From: Apoda limacodes
Lineage: Eukaryota > Arthropoda > Insecta > Lepidoptera > Limacodidae
Assembly (NCBI GenBank): GCA_946406115.1
Contig: OX291561.1
Span: forward strand, 612,273-676,272
DNA: 64,000 bases
Direction of reading: 5' to 3'
Position 1 is the stretch's first letter; the number at the start of each line of letters is the position of its first letter. Both the position numbers and the translations under genes were made by a program. Below are positions 41,900 through 52,280 of this stretch, in pieces. The notes under the pieces were generated by a model. It ran no database searches. It saw only the letters and a list, made by a program, of their open reading frames with translations, and was not told the DNA's origin.

Positions 41900-42520
41900 A
41901 GCTGACCCGGTGAACCGTGTTTCTGTTTTTTAACAACTGCCGCACCAACCTATTCTGAAAGGGTTGTACTAATTCATTAAAATCAGTTACCCTTAAAGTG
42001 CGAGTCCGACTCGCACTTGACCGTTTTGCTTTTATAAAAACCTAGCCCTAACACTATCAAACACAACAAAAAATTACCCGAATTGGTCCAGCCGTCTTTG
42101 AGTTTTCTTTAGTCCGACTCGAACTTGACCCTGGCCGACTCGCACTTGACCCTCTTTTCTTTCTCAGAAACCTTCCCCGGTGTGTGCAAAACAACTTACC
42201 AAAATTTCATTAAACCGTTTTTCCCTTTTTGCGTGAGCCTGACTCGCACTTGACCCTGTCAGACTCCCACTTGCCCTTTTTTTTCTTTCTCGAAAACCTT
42301 CCCCGGCGTGTGCATAACAACTTACCAAAATTTTATTAAAATCGGTTTACTCGTAGTGCGCGAGTCCGACTCCCACTTGACGGTTTTTTTCTTTAGTAAA
42401 AACCTTGCCATAACACTAACTAAATCAAAAAAAAAAAATTACCAGAATTCGTCCAGCCGTCTTCGAGTTTCGCGTTTGGCAACAAAATTTGCGATTCATT
42501 TTTATTTATATAGATTACGC
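41900..42520 (+). repeat. composite dispersed repeat with internal 120-bp duplication
   Basis: Opens CTAGCTGACCCGGTGAACCG. AAACCTTCCCCGG(T/C)GTGTGCA and CAACTTACCAAAATTT(C/T)ATT occur twice about 120 bp apart (42170 and 42293), each preceded by CTGACTCGCACTTGACCCTG-like words. It ends TTTTATTTATATAGATTACG. The CTCGCACTTGACC word is the reverse complement of the start of the GGGTTCCGTACC repeat. Confidence 0.6.
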
Positions 42521-42539
42521 TAAATACCTACCTAGCTAG

Positions 42540-43159
42540 TTAAAGGGCAAAAAAATCTAATCAATTTGCGGCGCAACGAAACATGCAACAATGATATTTT
42601 CACGCGAGACAAGTGAAGATTCGCTCACGGATGACCCGCGACTGATTTTGCTGCTGCTACCTCGCCTCGCCTCCCCCGTCTCAAGCCCCCCGTGTTTGTC
42701 AAGCGAGCCAGCATCATGATAGAATTCGATTTTTGCAAATTTGACTAATGATTTTTGTGTTTCGCATTATTGTGTTTATTCATTTAATTTAGTAAGAATG
42801 ACAGTGAAGTTTTTTTATTTAGAAAATTTATTATATTATCTAGGTCTGTGGTGCTTTAAAATTTTTGGAAACTTTTTGTTATAGTCTATAATAAGCTGTT
42901 TTGACCATAAATTACAAGTTTTTGCACTCTGAACATTTTAGAACTACACAATATAACGTAAAACTGAAACACCACAGAACTTAAAGACCAGATAACTAGA
43001 TATTAGTTGTCTGGTCTTGTTAAAACAAAAAACTTTGAGTTTGAGGGGTTAATATTCATCAGAGGAGAAAAATCCTGTTATATAGAGCGCGCTGCGAATC
43101 CGATACTCTTTAAAAATCTAACTAACTAAAACTAAAACCGAGAAGGCAATTTCATCTGT
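42540..43159. other. no gene recognised
   Basis: Includes a GC-rich patch (42640-42720) but no coding signal. ACCAGATAACTAGATATTAG and TTGTCTGGTCTTGT near 42990-43020 form a short inverted repeat. Confidence 0.35.
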
Positions 43160-43758
43160 CCACACTCATGTTCGGCGTAATCAGTAAAGGTGTTCCTAAC
43201 TTCCTTTACAACAAGCTAAGATGTTCACATGATCGTAATAATCGATATTGCACCCGAGCGTTAGATTATCTGCTTAGCACTCCCCGTCATAGTACTGCCG
43301 CCTTCAGAGGTAGTTCCCGCTACGCCGCAACTAAATGTTGGAATAATTTACCGCCTCCATTAAAGGAAAAAAACTGTTGCAGCTTTTAGAGATTGTTACA
43401 AACAACATTTTTTAAATGTACAAAAAGCGGATTAGATAGCGAGATTATTTTACACCAGCGTAGCTGAACATGACTTGCAACTTAGATCGCATATTGTAAA
43501 TATAGTGTCGTTGTTGATTTATGTTACCAATATCTTTTAATAACCTTATTGTTATTAGTATTTTAATGTGTTCGCTAAATGTGTAGTATATTAATTTAAT
43601 TAGATAATTAGTCGGTAATATATGTAAGTAGCCAGGTAAATAATTAGTTGTCACAGCACGGACGTCGGAATGTCACTCCTAAGCTTAGGTTCCAGGGCTG
43701 ACTGAAAACTAGCGCTACGGCCTAAAGTCGCAAGTCGCAGCGTATGCTGAGTCAGTGC

Positions 43759-43800
<42 letters not shown>

Positions 43801-43900
43801 TAGTTACGTTAATATTAATATATAGGTTATAAGTATAATGTAAATATTTTAACGCTCACTAAATTATAATGCTGTCGTCAAATAAATTATTTTCTTCTTC
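43160..43900 (+). pseudogene. LINE family B relative: C-terminus and 3' end
   Basis: Encodes GVPNFLYNKLRCSHDRNNRY, LDYLLSTPRHSTAAFRGSSR and YAATKCWNNLPPPLKEK, parallel to the family B copy at 12979-13300 (LRSCSRLLSAPRHATA, FRGSFRYSASKCWNNIPPP). The 3' region has GGCTGACTGAAAACTAGCGC, a (TA)n stretch at about 43760-43797, and ends AAATAAATTATTTTCTTCTT. Only about 75 codons remain. Confidence 0.78.
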
Positions 43901-44723
43901 TTTCTTCTTAAAACAAATGTATAAACAGTGAGAACACAGCAATAACAATTACCTCGATAAGCTTGTATAGACGACAATACAAATATATAAAAAAACTAGA
44001 TCAATTATTAAAGAACATTATTACGTCATACTCAATAATGTTAATAATTATATGCTTCACCTTTACTGCAATGTTTGTTGTTTTTTTAATGTTGTCATAT
44101 ATATATTTTTCTTAGATATTGTCATATATTTTACAAATTTTTGTTTTCTAAAGTTGAAAATATTGTGATAATCCCACTAGTTGATATCTACGCGTAGTAA
44201 CGTAACATTTGTAAACAAACGACGGCACACAATGGGCGGGTCGGCTCGGCTCAAAGGTACAGATATTTTTGTTTATATTCTGTCCTTTTCAATAAGAACT
44301 CTGCAGATCATGAATTTCGACAAATAAAATATACGACAAATATTACTTTTCCATTCGAGAAAGCATCTGAAGCGATCCGCACAAACGGGGATATTTGTTA
44401 CTAAAGTAGCTGTCGAGTAGAGTGTGAGTGACACGAAGCGAGACAAGAACCCAACGCACCTACAAATACAGTAGCATTTAGCAGCGACACTTTTGTGGCT
44501 CCTCAGTTATTTATGTGCGTTACAATACTATTTTTGGGGTACGTATTCATGTAGTTGAGACGGAGACCTATCGAGAGGGTCAGGTTGCAGCAACGCTGTT
44601 CATCTGAAGTTTGTTATTATCAAACCGTTTAAGAGATAAACTCAAAATGTTCACATAAGGCATAGTTTATACACCAAGAAAAATAAACAAGATACCTTTT
44701 TTACTGTGGAGCCACTTTGTTAC
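43901..44723. other. no gene recognised
   Basis: One 44-bp-minisatellite-like word at 43921. 44390-44470 carries GAGTGACACGAAGCGAGACA. Nothing else assigned. Confidence 0.35.
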
Positions 44724-45299
44724 TGTTTATGAATGGACTGTATGATATGAAAAATAATTACTACGAACTATGATTAACTATATGAAAATTACGAAATAAA
44801 CTAATGAAAATCTACGAAAATCAAATTACTATGCTTGGTTAATAAGATAAGACACTTACCAGTAATTTGACTACACTGTAGGTGCAGCAATCGGTTTCCA
44901 GGTGTTTCAGGCTCCGGAATCCTTCAGCTCGTCTCGACTTACCTTGAGAAACCAGAACCTTACCATCACCCGATTTACCGGATGGAAGAATCTTCTCCAA
45001 TTAACCAGCTTCAGCAACAATTGTTATTACGATGCAGTCTTATGAAATTTTAACTATTTACAAGACTACGAAAACGATAAACGAACTTTTGTTCAGAATT
45101 TCGAAAGTAGTGTTGCCAGATATAAAAAATATAATTAACATTATTCTTAACATTCCGCCCACCAAAATACAACGTATTTTTAATAATTTAAAAAACAAAA
45201 ATTAAACTTTGCTAATGGGTTTTCGTATTTTAAACTTATGTAACTACGATATACTTGAATTTACAAAAAAATATATGTATATATATAAAAACTATAAAT

Positions 45300-48200
45300 T
45301 AATTTTCAAGTGGTAAAGGACACAGTTTTATAACTGATCGTTTTAAATCTCCAGAATCTGTTTTTATATTTACCACCCGACAAACCCCATCGTCACCACA
45401 ATGGAGTTTTAACACGCGACCAATTTTCCATTTCATTGGACTACATTGCTCATTAACAAGATTTGCCTTTGCTTATTATCAAACCATTTATGGCGTTGTT
45501 GCAATGTGTGTAAATATTCTATATGCCACTTACGACAAAAGTCTTGATGAATTTGTTTTAAAAGTTTCCATCTCTGTATAATGCCAACTTTCGCATCAAG
45601 TAAGTTACTTTCTGGTAAAATACTGAGCGGCTCTAAAGTGAAAAAATGGCCTGGGGTTAAAACCGAAAAATCGTTGGGATCCGAGCTAAGGGGCTATAAA
45701 GGTCTTGAATTCAACATGGCTTCTATCTGGGTCAAAACTGTATAGAATTCTTCATAAGTAAGACGTTGTAAACCAATTACTCGATGTAAATGAGTTTTAA
45801 CAGATTTAACGCCAGCTTCTGCTAGACCCGAAAAGTGTAGACTACCAGGAGGGTTAAAAACAAAATCAATTTGTTCGGCTTTCGAAGCCTTTGCCATCAA
45901 ATCGTGCATAATATTTGAAGCTTCACGAAATTGGTACCTTGGTCAGAAACTAATAGAGCAACGACCACGACGGGAAACAAAACGTCGTAAGGCTGCCAAA
46001 TAGGCTTCGGACGATAATTCTGACACGAGCTCTATATGAATGGCTTTAGTGACCGTACACACAAAAATGCATATGTACGACTTTAAAGTCTCGACCGAGA
46101 CATATGTCAAAAGGACCGGCATAATCAACCGCACAAGACAAAAATGCTATAATTTGATTAATGCGAAAGGCCGGTAAATTGCCCATAACAGGTGGTGAAG
46201 CAACCTTAGGATGAGCACGAAAACATTTTATGCAAGAATGAATCACTGCTTGTATAGCCCTTTTCGAAGACAATATCCAAAACTCTTGAGCTAACATGTT
46301 TTGCAAAGTTTGCAATCCAGGATGCATAAACCGTTTGTGATAATCTTCAATGATCAACGTTGTTAATCGATGATCACGAGGCAGTAAAAGTGGATGTTTA
46401 ACATCGAAGGTTAGATCTCCTTTGGAGAGACGGCCCACCCTTAGAAAACCCTGTTCATCCAAAAATGGGGATAATTTTCTAATGGGTTTGAGCAGAGATT
46501 TCTCTTTCGATAAGTTACGGAGCTCAGATGCAAAAGAACATTCCTGAACGTGCTTCACGAGAAACAGAAAGAGTTGTTAGTTTCTTCAGTCGACAACTCA
46601 GAGTTAACGATTTTTTATGATGGATTTTTCAAATTATGGATATATCGAAAACAATGGGCTAAAACACGCAAAACACGAGGTAATGATGAGAATCGATTTA
46701 AGATTGAATCAACGAGCAAAACGTTAGAAGCTGTAAACAGACTATACATTTTCTGTTCATCAGAAGCTGCTTGATCAAAATAAATTGCCGACTGTGGCCA
46801 AGATTCCTGAGGATTGGAAAGCCAGTGAGGTCCCGCCCACCATGATGCATTCTGGACTAGGTCAGCTGGTAATAAACCACGTGACCCACAATCAGCTGGG
46901 TTTTCAGAGCCAGAGACATGGTGCCATCTTGGTAGCCACAAAAGTCTTCCATTTTGACGGACACGAGCGAATCCAAGTCAAAGCAACGCTCGAATCTGAC
47001 CAGGCAAAAATGTCGTCGAAAACATAAAACTCCTTTAAAGCTTCTATGAATGAAATAATCAAGTCCGATAATAAAACAGCTGCCAATAATTCTAGGCGCG
47101 GAATAGAACACCGACGAAGTGCACAACAAAGGCGCACGACAATAGAACCATCACTTTTAATGACGGCACAGTAACCCTTCTCCGAGGCATCACAAAATCC
47201 ATGGAGTTGGAGCGACACGAAAGTTTCGATCATTCTACGAGGGATGGATAGCGAGCTTAAAAGCGATAGCTGTGACTTAAACTTTCGCCACTCTTGAACA
47301 ATATTTTTAGGAGCGTCACTATCCCAATTGACTCCAGACAACCATAAAAGTTGTATTAAATATTTGGCGAAAAATACAACTGGAGACAATAAACCTAAAG
47401 GATCGAAAATACGAGCAATATCCGAAAGAATTGATCGCTTCATACATCGACAATCGTTCGACGAAACTTTGAAAGTGAACGTGTCATCTATGGGAAGCCA
47501 TGAAAGACCTAAAATTTTCAAAGATAAGATCGGAATATAAATCGTCCTCTGGACACGCCTTTAAGAAGTCCAAGGTATTGGACGCCCATTTGCGCAGGTG
47601 AAGATGTGCTGTTGACAAAATTTGTGATAGCTCCTTTTGAGTAAGTAGAGCATTTTCCACTGAGTCTGCACCTGAGACTATATCATCGACATAAGTATCT
47701 CTGGCTAATACGGAAGCACCATTTGGAATTCCTTGGCTAGCTTAGATATACACCAAAGAGCTTGGTACGAGGCACAAGTCACACCATACGTCACTGTGAG
47801 TAAACGAAAATCTTTCACTTGCTGATCTGAAGACGAACGCCATAAAATGCGCTGATAATCACAGTCCTTTTTATCCACAAGAAACTGTCGATACATCTAC
47901 TTGATGTCTCCCGTAAACACTACTGCATGCCAGCGGAACCTAACTAACAAGTCAAAAATATTATTTTGTAACTTAGGGCCTGGAAGAAGTAAGTCATTTA
48001 ATGACATTCCTGTCGAATCTTTAGCACTGGCATCGAAATCAGTGCGCAATGGTGTTGTAGTAGAATCAGGGCGTAAAATTCCGTGATGTGGAATGTAATA
48101 AAAATTACCATTAGACGATAACGGACGTTCGACTTCTTCCATATGACCACATTTTAAATAGTCATCCATAAAGTTGACATATGCTGTACGAAAATGAGAG

Positions 48201-48980
48201 TTAAATTTAAACTTTCTTTCTCAATTTCTTAAAAGCAATTTCACGAGAACTCGAAAACTGAGGCTTCTCCAGAGGGTCCGCGAAAGTCAGTGGTACTACC
48301 ATTCGACCATCTGGATTACGACAAAATGAAGCCTCCATCTGATTTTCACACGATAATTCAGATTGCGAAAGAACGACAGGTTTTGGAGGATCAAGACTTT
48401 TCAATTCCCAGAACCGCTTAATATTGTTATCTAACGATAAAATTTGACACAAATAGGCAGTTCTTATTAACAACACAAGACCTATTACGAAAACGAGATT
48501 GACAAGAGTCAACGTCAGTAGCACATTCACCCATTACTATCCAGCCGAAAACAGTGCGGACAGCAACTGGCTGACCTGCCTCGCCTTTGACAAGACCAGG
48601 TCGAAGCGCTGAAGCGAGAAGGTTGACGTTAACTAGCATATAAATAGGTCCAGATTTGTAAAAGAAAGGGTCAGCTAGATCTAATTCCTGTATATGTCTC
48701 CAAGAGGACACGTCGATTTGACCCGAAGGCATATCAGAGCAAACCTGCGACAAAACGAAAGCTTCGAACGAGAATTTACATGAGAAGTCACTGTTACAAG
48801 GAAATATCTCACAATATATAGAACCAAGAGTATCAGTTGACACTTGACCAATTCCATTAACAGATTGACCATTATCCTTAATATGGATTCCAAGCCTGCG
48901 TGCACAAGACAATGTGACAAAATTACAGGCACTAGCACTATCTAATAATATGCGGATAGGAACCAGTTTATTAAAATTTT
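45300..48980 (-). pseudogene. BEL/Pao pol: protease to integrase, with frameshifts
   Basis: Protease: ILLDSASACNFVTLSCARRL (about 48890-48950). Reverse transcriptase: KRFWELKSLDPPKPVVLSQS, YYIPHHGILRPDSTTTPLRT, FDASAKDSTGMSLNDLLLPG, LTVTYGVTCASYQA, and an intact TYVDDIVSGADS (about 47680). Connection: ILSDIARIFDPLGLLSPVVF. RNase H: HGFCDASEKGYCAVI, SIPRLELLAAVLLSD, FAWSDSSVALTWIRS, VSGSENPADCGSRG. Integrase: DYHKRFMHPGLQTLQNM and CIKCFRAHP (HHCC site), [50 protein letters not shown], and a C-terminal WKIGRVLKLHCGDDGVCRVV (about 45380-45420). Active-site residues are largely retained; several frameshifts (about 46050, 45940, 45690, 46560, 47530, 48200) and a few stops break the frame. Confidence 0.92.
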
Positions 48981-49883
48981 ATTTTTAATTGAAACCAACG
49001 CAGTCGAGAATAAAACTTGGGAGTCACTTCCAGGAACAACAAGAGAAGTGGTATTAGTAGGTTGCTGTTGAGCTTCATCCTCACATTTATCAAAATGGAG
49101 TAATGTGTGGTGCCTATTCTTACACTTGTCACAATATACTGATGACTTACAATTTTTTACTGTATGTGCTGCATGAAAACAAAGAATCGAAGTCTGTTTT
49201 CTTTAACAACAGTGAATTTTGCAGTAGGTGTCAACTTCAAAAAATGCGAACATTTGCTCAACTCATGATAGGCTGCTGAGCAAACAACACATTTGCTCAC
49301 AGAGGGAACGATATACGACGATTTGTTCTTAACCACTGGTTTAGGAACAACAACAACATTTGGTTTACTATTCGAGTTTTCGACTTTTTTCGACAAATTT
49401 ACATAATTCCTCAAACTGAGGTATATGAACATCAGAATCAAGCTGAAGCTCAAACGATTCCTTAGCCGCCACATCTAACTTGGACCACAACAAGTGAAAT
49501 AACATAAAAATTTTGTCAGGTAGTTGATGTTTCTCTAAAATTTCTATATTTTCTTTAAATGTTCGATAAATTCTTTTTAATTCACAACTACTCTTTGTTT
49601 TCACGGATTCACAGTTTATTAATTTTTCATAATATATTCATAATGGTAGCTAATGCTCTTTTCTTTTCATAATGAGATTTAAATAAGTTATAGACAGTAA
49701 TATAATTTTCATTAGTAATAGGACATTTTTAAATAAGTCCAAGGCATACCCTCTAACATTCAACACCAAATAATGAAGCTTCTCTACTGCTGGGATATCC
49801 TTTGTGTGAATCAATGAATCAAAGAGTTGAATAAAAGGAATCCAATTTTCTATCTTACCATCAAAAGGCGTAGCCGTTATCAT
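48960..49883 (-). pseudogene. BEL/Pao gag region
   Basis: MITATPFDGKIENWIPFIQL then HTKDIPAVEKLHYLVLNVRG opens the gag, matching the usual FDG-x-W-x2-F and EKL-x-YL pattern of BEL/Pao gag. After a frameshift come LPDKIFMLFHLLWSKLD and PQFEELCKFVEKSRKLE. The zinc-knuckle part has CVVCSAAYHELSKC (C-x2-C-x4-H-x4-C, about 49270) followed by a conserved hydrophobic stretch. At least two frameshifts and a stop prevent translation as one protein. Confidence 0.82.
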
Positions 49884-50716
49884 TCATTTCTGATTTCCTA
49901 TCAATTGTTAATAACATACATTATATAGATTTTACTTTAGTTTCGAACTGAGAGGTCACTTTGAGTTCTGTGGCCCCTTCGGAAGGTAAAACCGTTGACA
50001 GCAATTCAATTTGTGCTAGATGAAAACTATCCGCAATATCTTTGATATCTTGCAAGCAATAGCTTTGCAGATCCGTGCCTTCCATCATCTAGATACGAGC
50101 AAAAGCATAGTCTCGAGCTATGCGATTTTTATCACCTGAATTATTATGATATTCAGTCATTATTAAATAAATTTACAAAATTTAGTACCAAAACCAAATA
50201 TTTTTGTAGCTAATATTTAAATGGAACGCAAGAATTGCAATATAAAATAAATAAGGCAAAATGGAATGTTTATTATTAGGTTTTAAGTACCTCCAACCAA
50301 GTGTGCAAACGATTATAGATAAAAATCGCTATCGCTTTCTTGTACACTTGTCTTATGACTTGTATCTATGCCTTTTTTTTAAACAAAAAAAATTAATATG
50401 GTAATGTGGTAATACTGAAACTAGAAACAAAATATGGAACCCAGTGCAAAGCTTTTTCAGTTTACCCACCACAACTCAAAAAAAATCAATTATCTTAAAT
50501 TTACGAAAATTACATATATGACACGATAAACGATACGACAAACGAAACAAAATTATCCTAAGATCGCTTTTCGATCTTTAAATTTGGCCGAAGGACCATA
50601 AATGTTTATGGACTGTATGATATGAAAAATGATTACTACGAACTATGATTAAATATATGAAAATTACGAAATAAACTAATGAAAATCTACGAAAATCAAA
50701 TATATATATATATATT

Positions 50717-51088
50717 CGTTTAACGTCACTGCGGAGCAAGCAATTGAGCTCAATTTTGGCACAGAGATTGTAAAAGGGACCAAAAAGGACATGGGCAAAT
50801 TTTATTGAAATTTTAATTCAAAACTTGAATCGAATTTCACGTGGACGGACTATAGGCCTCTGTACGACGCCAACGGCATACGGTGCGGTGGCCCCGCTCG
50901 CACCGCCTTAGGGCCGCCGGTGGCTAAGATCCCAAGTCAGATGGACAACGTTAAGGATATTGCATTAGCAAAGTAAAAAGTAAAATAAAACGGTTTATTT
51001 TAACTAATGAACGTATTTATATAAACGAAAAGCATCGATCGGCAGCATGTTCTGGCAGTACACCACTTGCATTTTAGCTTACATAGTT
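50717..51088. other. no gene; GC-rich patch
   Basis: 50870-50930 is GC-rich (GCGGTGGCCCCGCTCGCACC). Unassigned; possibly another repeat. Confidence 0.35.
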
Positions 51089-51241
51089 TTTTTTTTTTTT
51101 TTTATACCACTAAGGTGGCAAACAAGCCTGTGTTCGCCTGATGGTAAGCGGTCACCGTAGCCTATGGACGCTTGCTACACCAGGGGCATCACTCGCGCGT
51201 TGCTGACCCTTCAGAAATCTAATAACTTCTTTTTTGAATAG
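51089..51241 (-). repeat. LINE family A 3' end
   Basis: T run, TATACCACTAAGGTGGCAAA, TTCGCCTGATGGTAAGCGGT, CACTCGCGCGTTGCTGACCC and AGAAATCTAATAACTTCTTT match 11595-11720. On the minus strand it encodes KEVIRFLKGQQRASD, the same C-terminus as the 11633-11824 copy. Confidence 0.85.
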
Positions 51242-51379
51242 TTGGTAGCTATGTACGTAAGCAAAGCTAAGCCACACCCAGCTGTCACTTTTGACATGAA
51301 ACACAGATCTGCATCTAATGGGCGGCCCGCAGTAATGATGGCGCAGACGCAGACGGCTCACGCACGCTACATCCCATAC

Positions 51380-51465
51380 ACACAAGTAAGTAAGTAAAGT
51401 AGAAGTAAAGTGGTAAGTGGTAAAGTAAAGTAGTAAGTAATAGTAAAGTACATAAGTAAGTTTGA
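51380..51465. repeat. degenerate (AAGTAAAGT)n repeat
   Basis: AAGTAAAGT and AAGTGGTAAG words repeat irregularly over about 85 bases. Confidence 0.75.
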
Positions 51466-51701
51466 TCACAAACACAGAAATGATAACAAGTACGTATGAT
51501 ATCGTCGTTCATAGTCGAGATCCTAAATATTTTTTTCAAAAGAACGTCTCTATTAAGAATGCACGCATACATGATCATTTCTTGCATATTAAAACAGTTT
51601 CTGAAAAATGTAATACGTATTTATTGTGTGCATGAGTGTGGACTTTTAAATTTTGCTAAACATTCCTATAACTGTCGCTTTAGGAGAACTAAGTAGGTAT
51701 T

Positions 51702-51935
51702 AATAAAAAACCAGCCAAGTGCGAGTTGGACTCGCGCACCGAGGGTTTCGTACCTACCACCATTTACGTAATTTGCAATCTCAGACAAAAAAGTGTGCCG
51801 CTAAGCGGACGTTTCTTAACTTTGAATTTCATTTCCAACAAACAAATGTGTTACTGTTTAGTTAGATGGCGCTGCACCGGGAATTTAAAATAGTAATTGC
51901 TTGGGCCCGTCTCACACTTGGCTGGTTTTTATTAT
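51702..51935. mobile_element. MITE-like element with AAAACCAGCCAAGTG ends
   Basis: Left end AATAAAAAACCAGCCAAGTG and right end CACTTGGCTGGTTTTTATT are inverted repeats of about 20 bases around 230 bp of non-coding sequence. The left end continues into CGAGTTGGACTCGCGCACCG and a GGGTTTCGTACC word, so the GGGTTCCGTACC family and this element share their start. Confidence 0.72.
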
Positions 51936-52078
51936 TTGTTGTTATACTTTAAAGTTCATACAATTTTATACTGCAAGTTTAAAGTTTGTTTGTCTTTTTG
52001 TTTTAACGATAAAACAAAAACAACGAAAATGTGACCTCCCTTTAATTCTAACTTTTTATTTCAACTGTGAAAAATCAG

Positions 52079-52200
52079 GTTCCTAACTATTTTGGTCTAA
52101 AAGATAGAGCCTTTTAATGGTTGGACAGGCAGGCGGACAGACAGCGTAGTCGTAGTAATAGGGCTTCGTTGGCACCCTCTAGGTACGTAATCCTAAATAG
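52079..52200 (+). repeat. 3' end of the GGGTTCCGTACC repeat
   Basis: GGTTCCTAACTATTTTGGTC, TAAAAGATAGAGCCTTTTAA, GGCGGACAGACAGCGTAGTC and TACGTAATCCTAAA correspond to 10130-10264. Confidence 0.6.
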
Positions 52201-52280
52201 AAACTAGTGGTAGTTAGTTAGGATAGTTATAGCATTTACTGGCCGGTTGCGCAAATGAAGACAAAGAAGCTTCGTTTTAA

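Larger units (their letters stand above)
44724..50701 (-). mobile_element. BEL/Pao LTR retrotransposon, nearly complete
   Basis: The 3' LTR (44724-45152, 429 bp on the + map) begins TGTTTATG and ends CTTAACA. The 5' LTR starts at 50603 (TGTTTATGGACTGTATGATA) and matches the other for about 100 bp, then is cut off at a (TA)n run (50702-50716). Next to the 3' LTR, GGTGGGCGGAA on the minus strand is the polypurine tract (45153-45163). Beside the 5' LTR, TGGTCCTTCGGCC (minus strand, about 50588-50600) is the likely primer site; its tRNA was not assigned. Gag, protease, reverse transcriptase, RNase H and integrase follow in BEL/Pao order (49883 to about 45300). Because the 5' LTR is truncated, no target duplication can be read. 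Confidence 0.92.

Noticed and set aside
51315..51587. 90-codon minus-strand frame
   Set aside because: Overlaps the degenerate AAGTAAAGT repeat; repeat-derived Leu/Tyr/Thr-rich composition.
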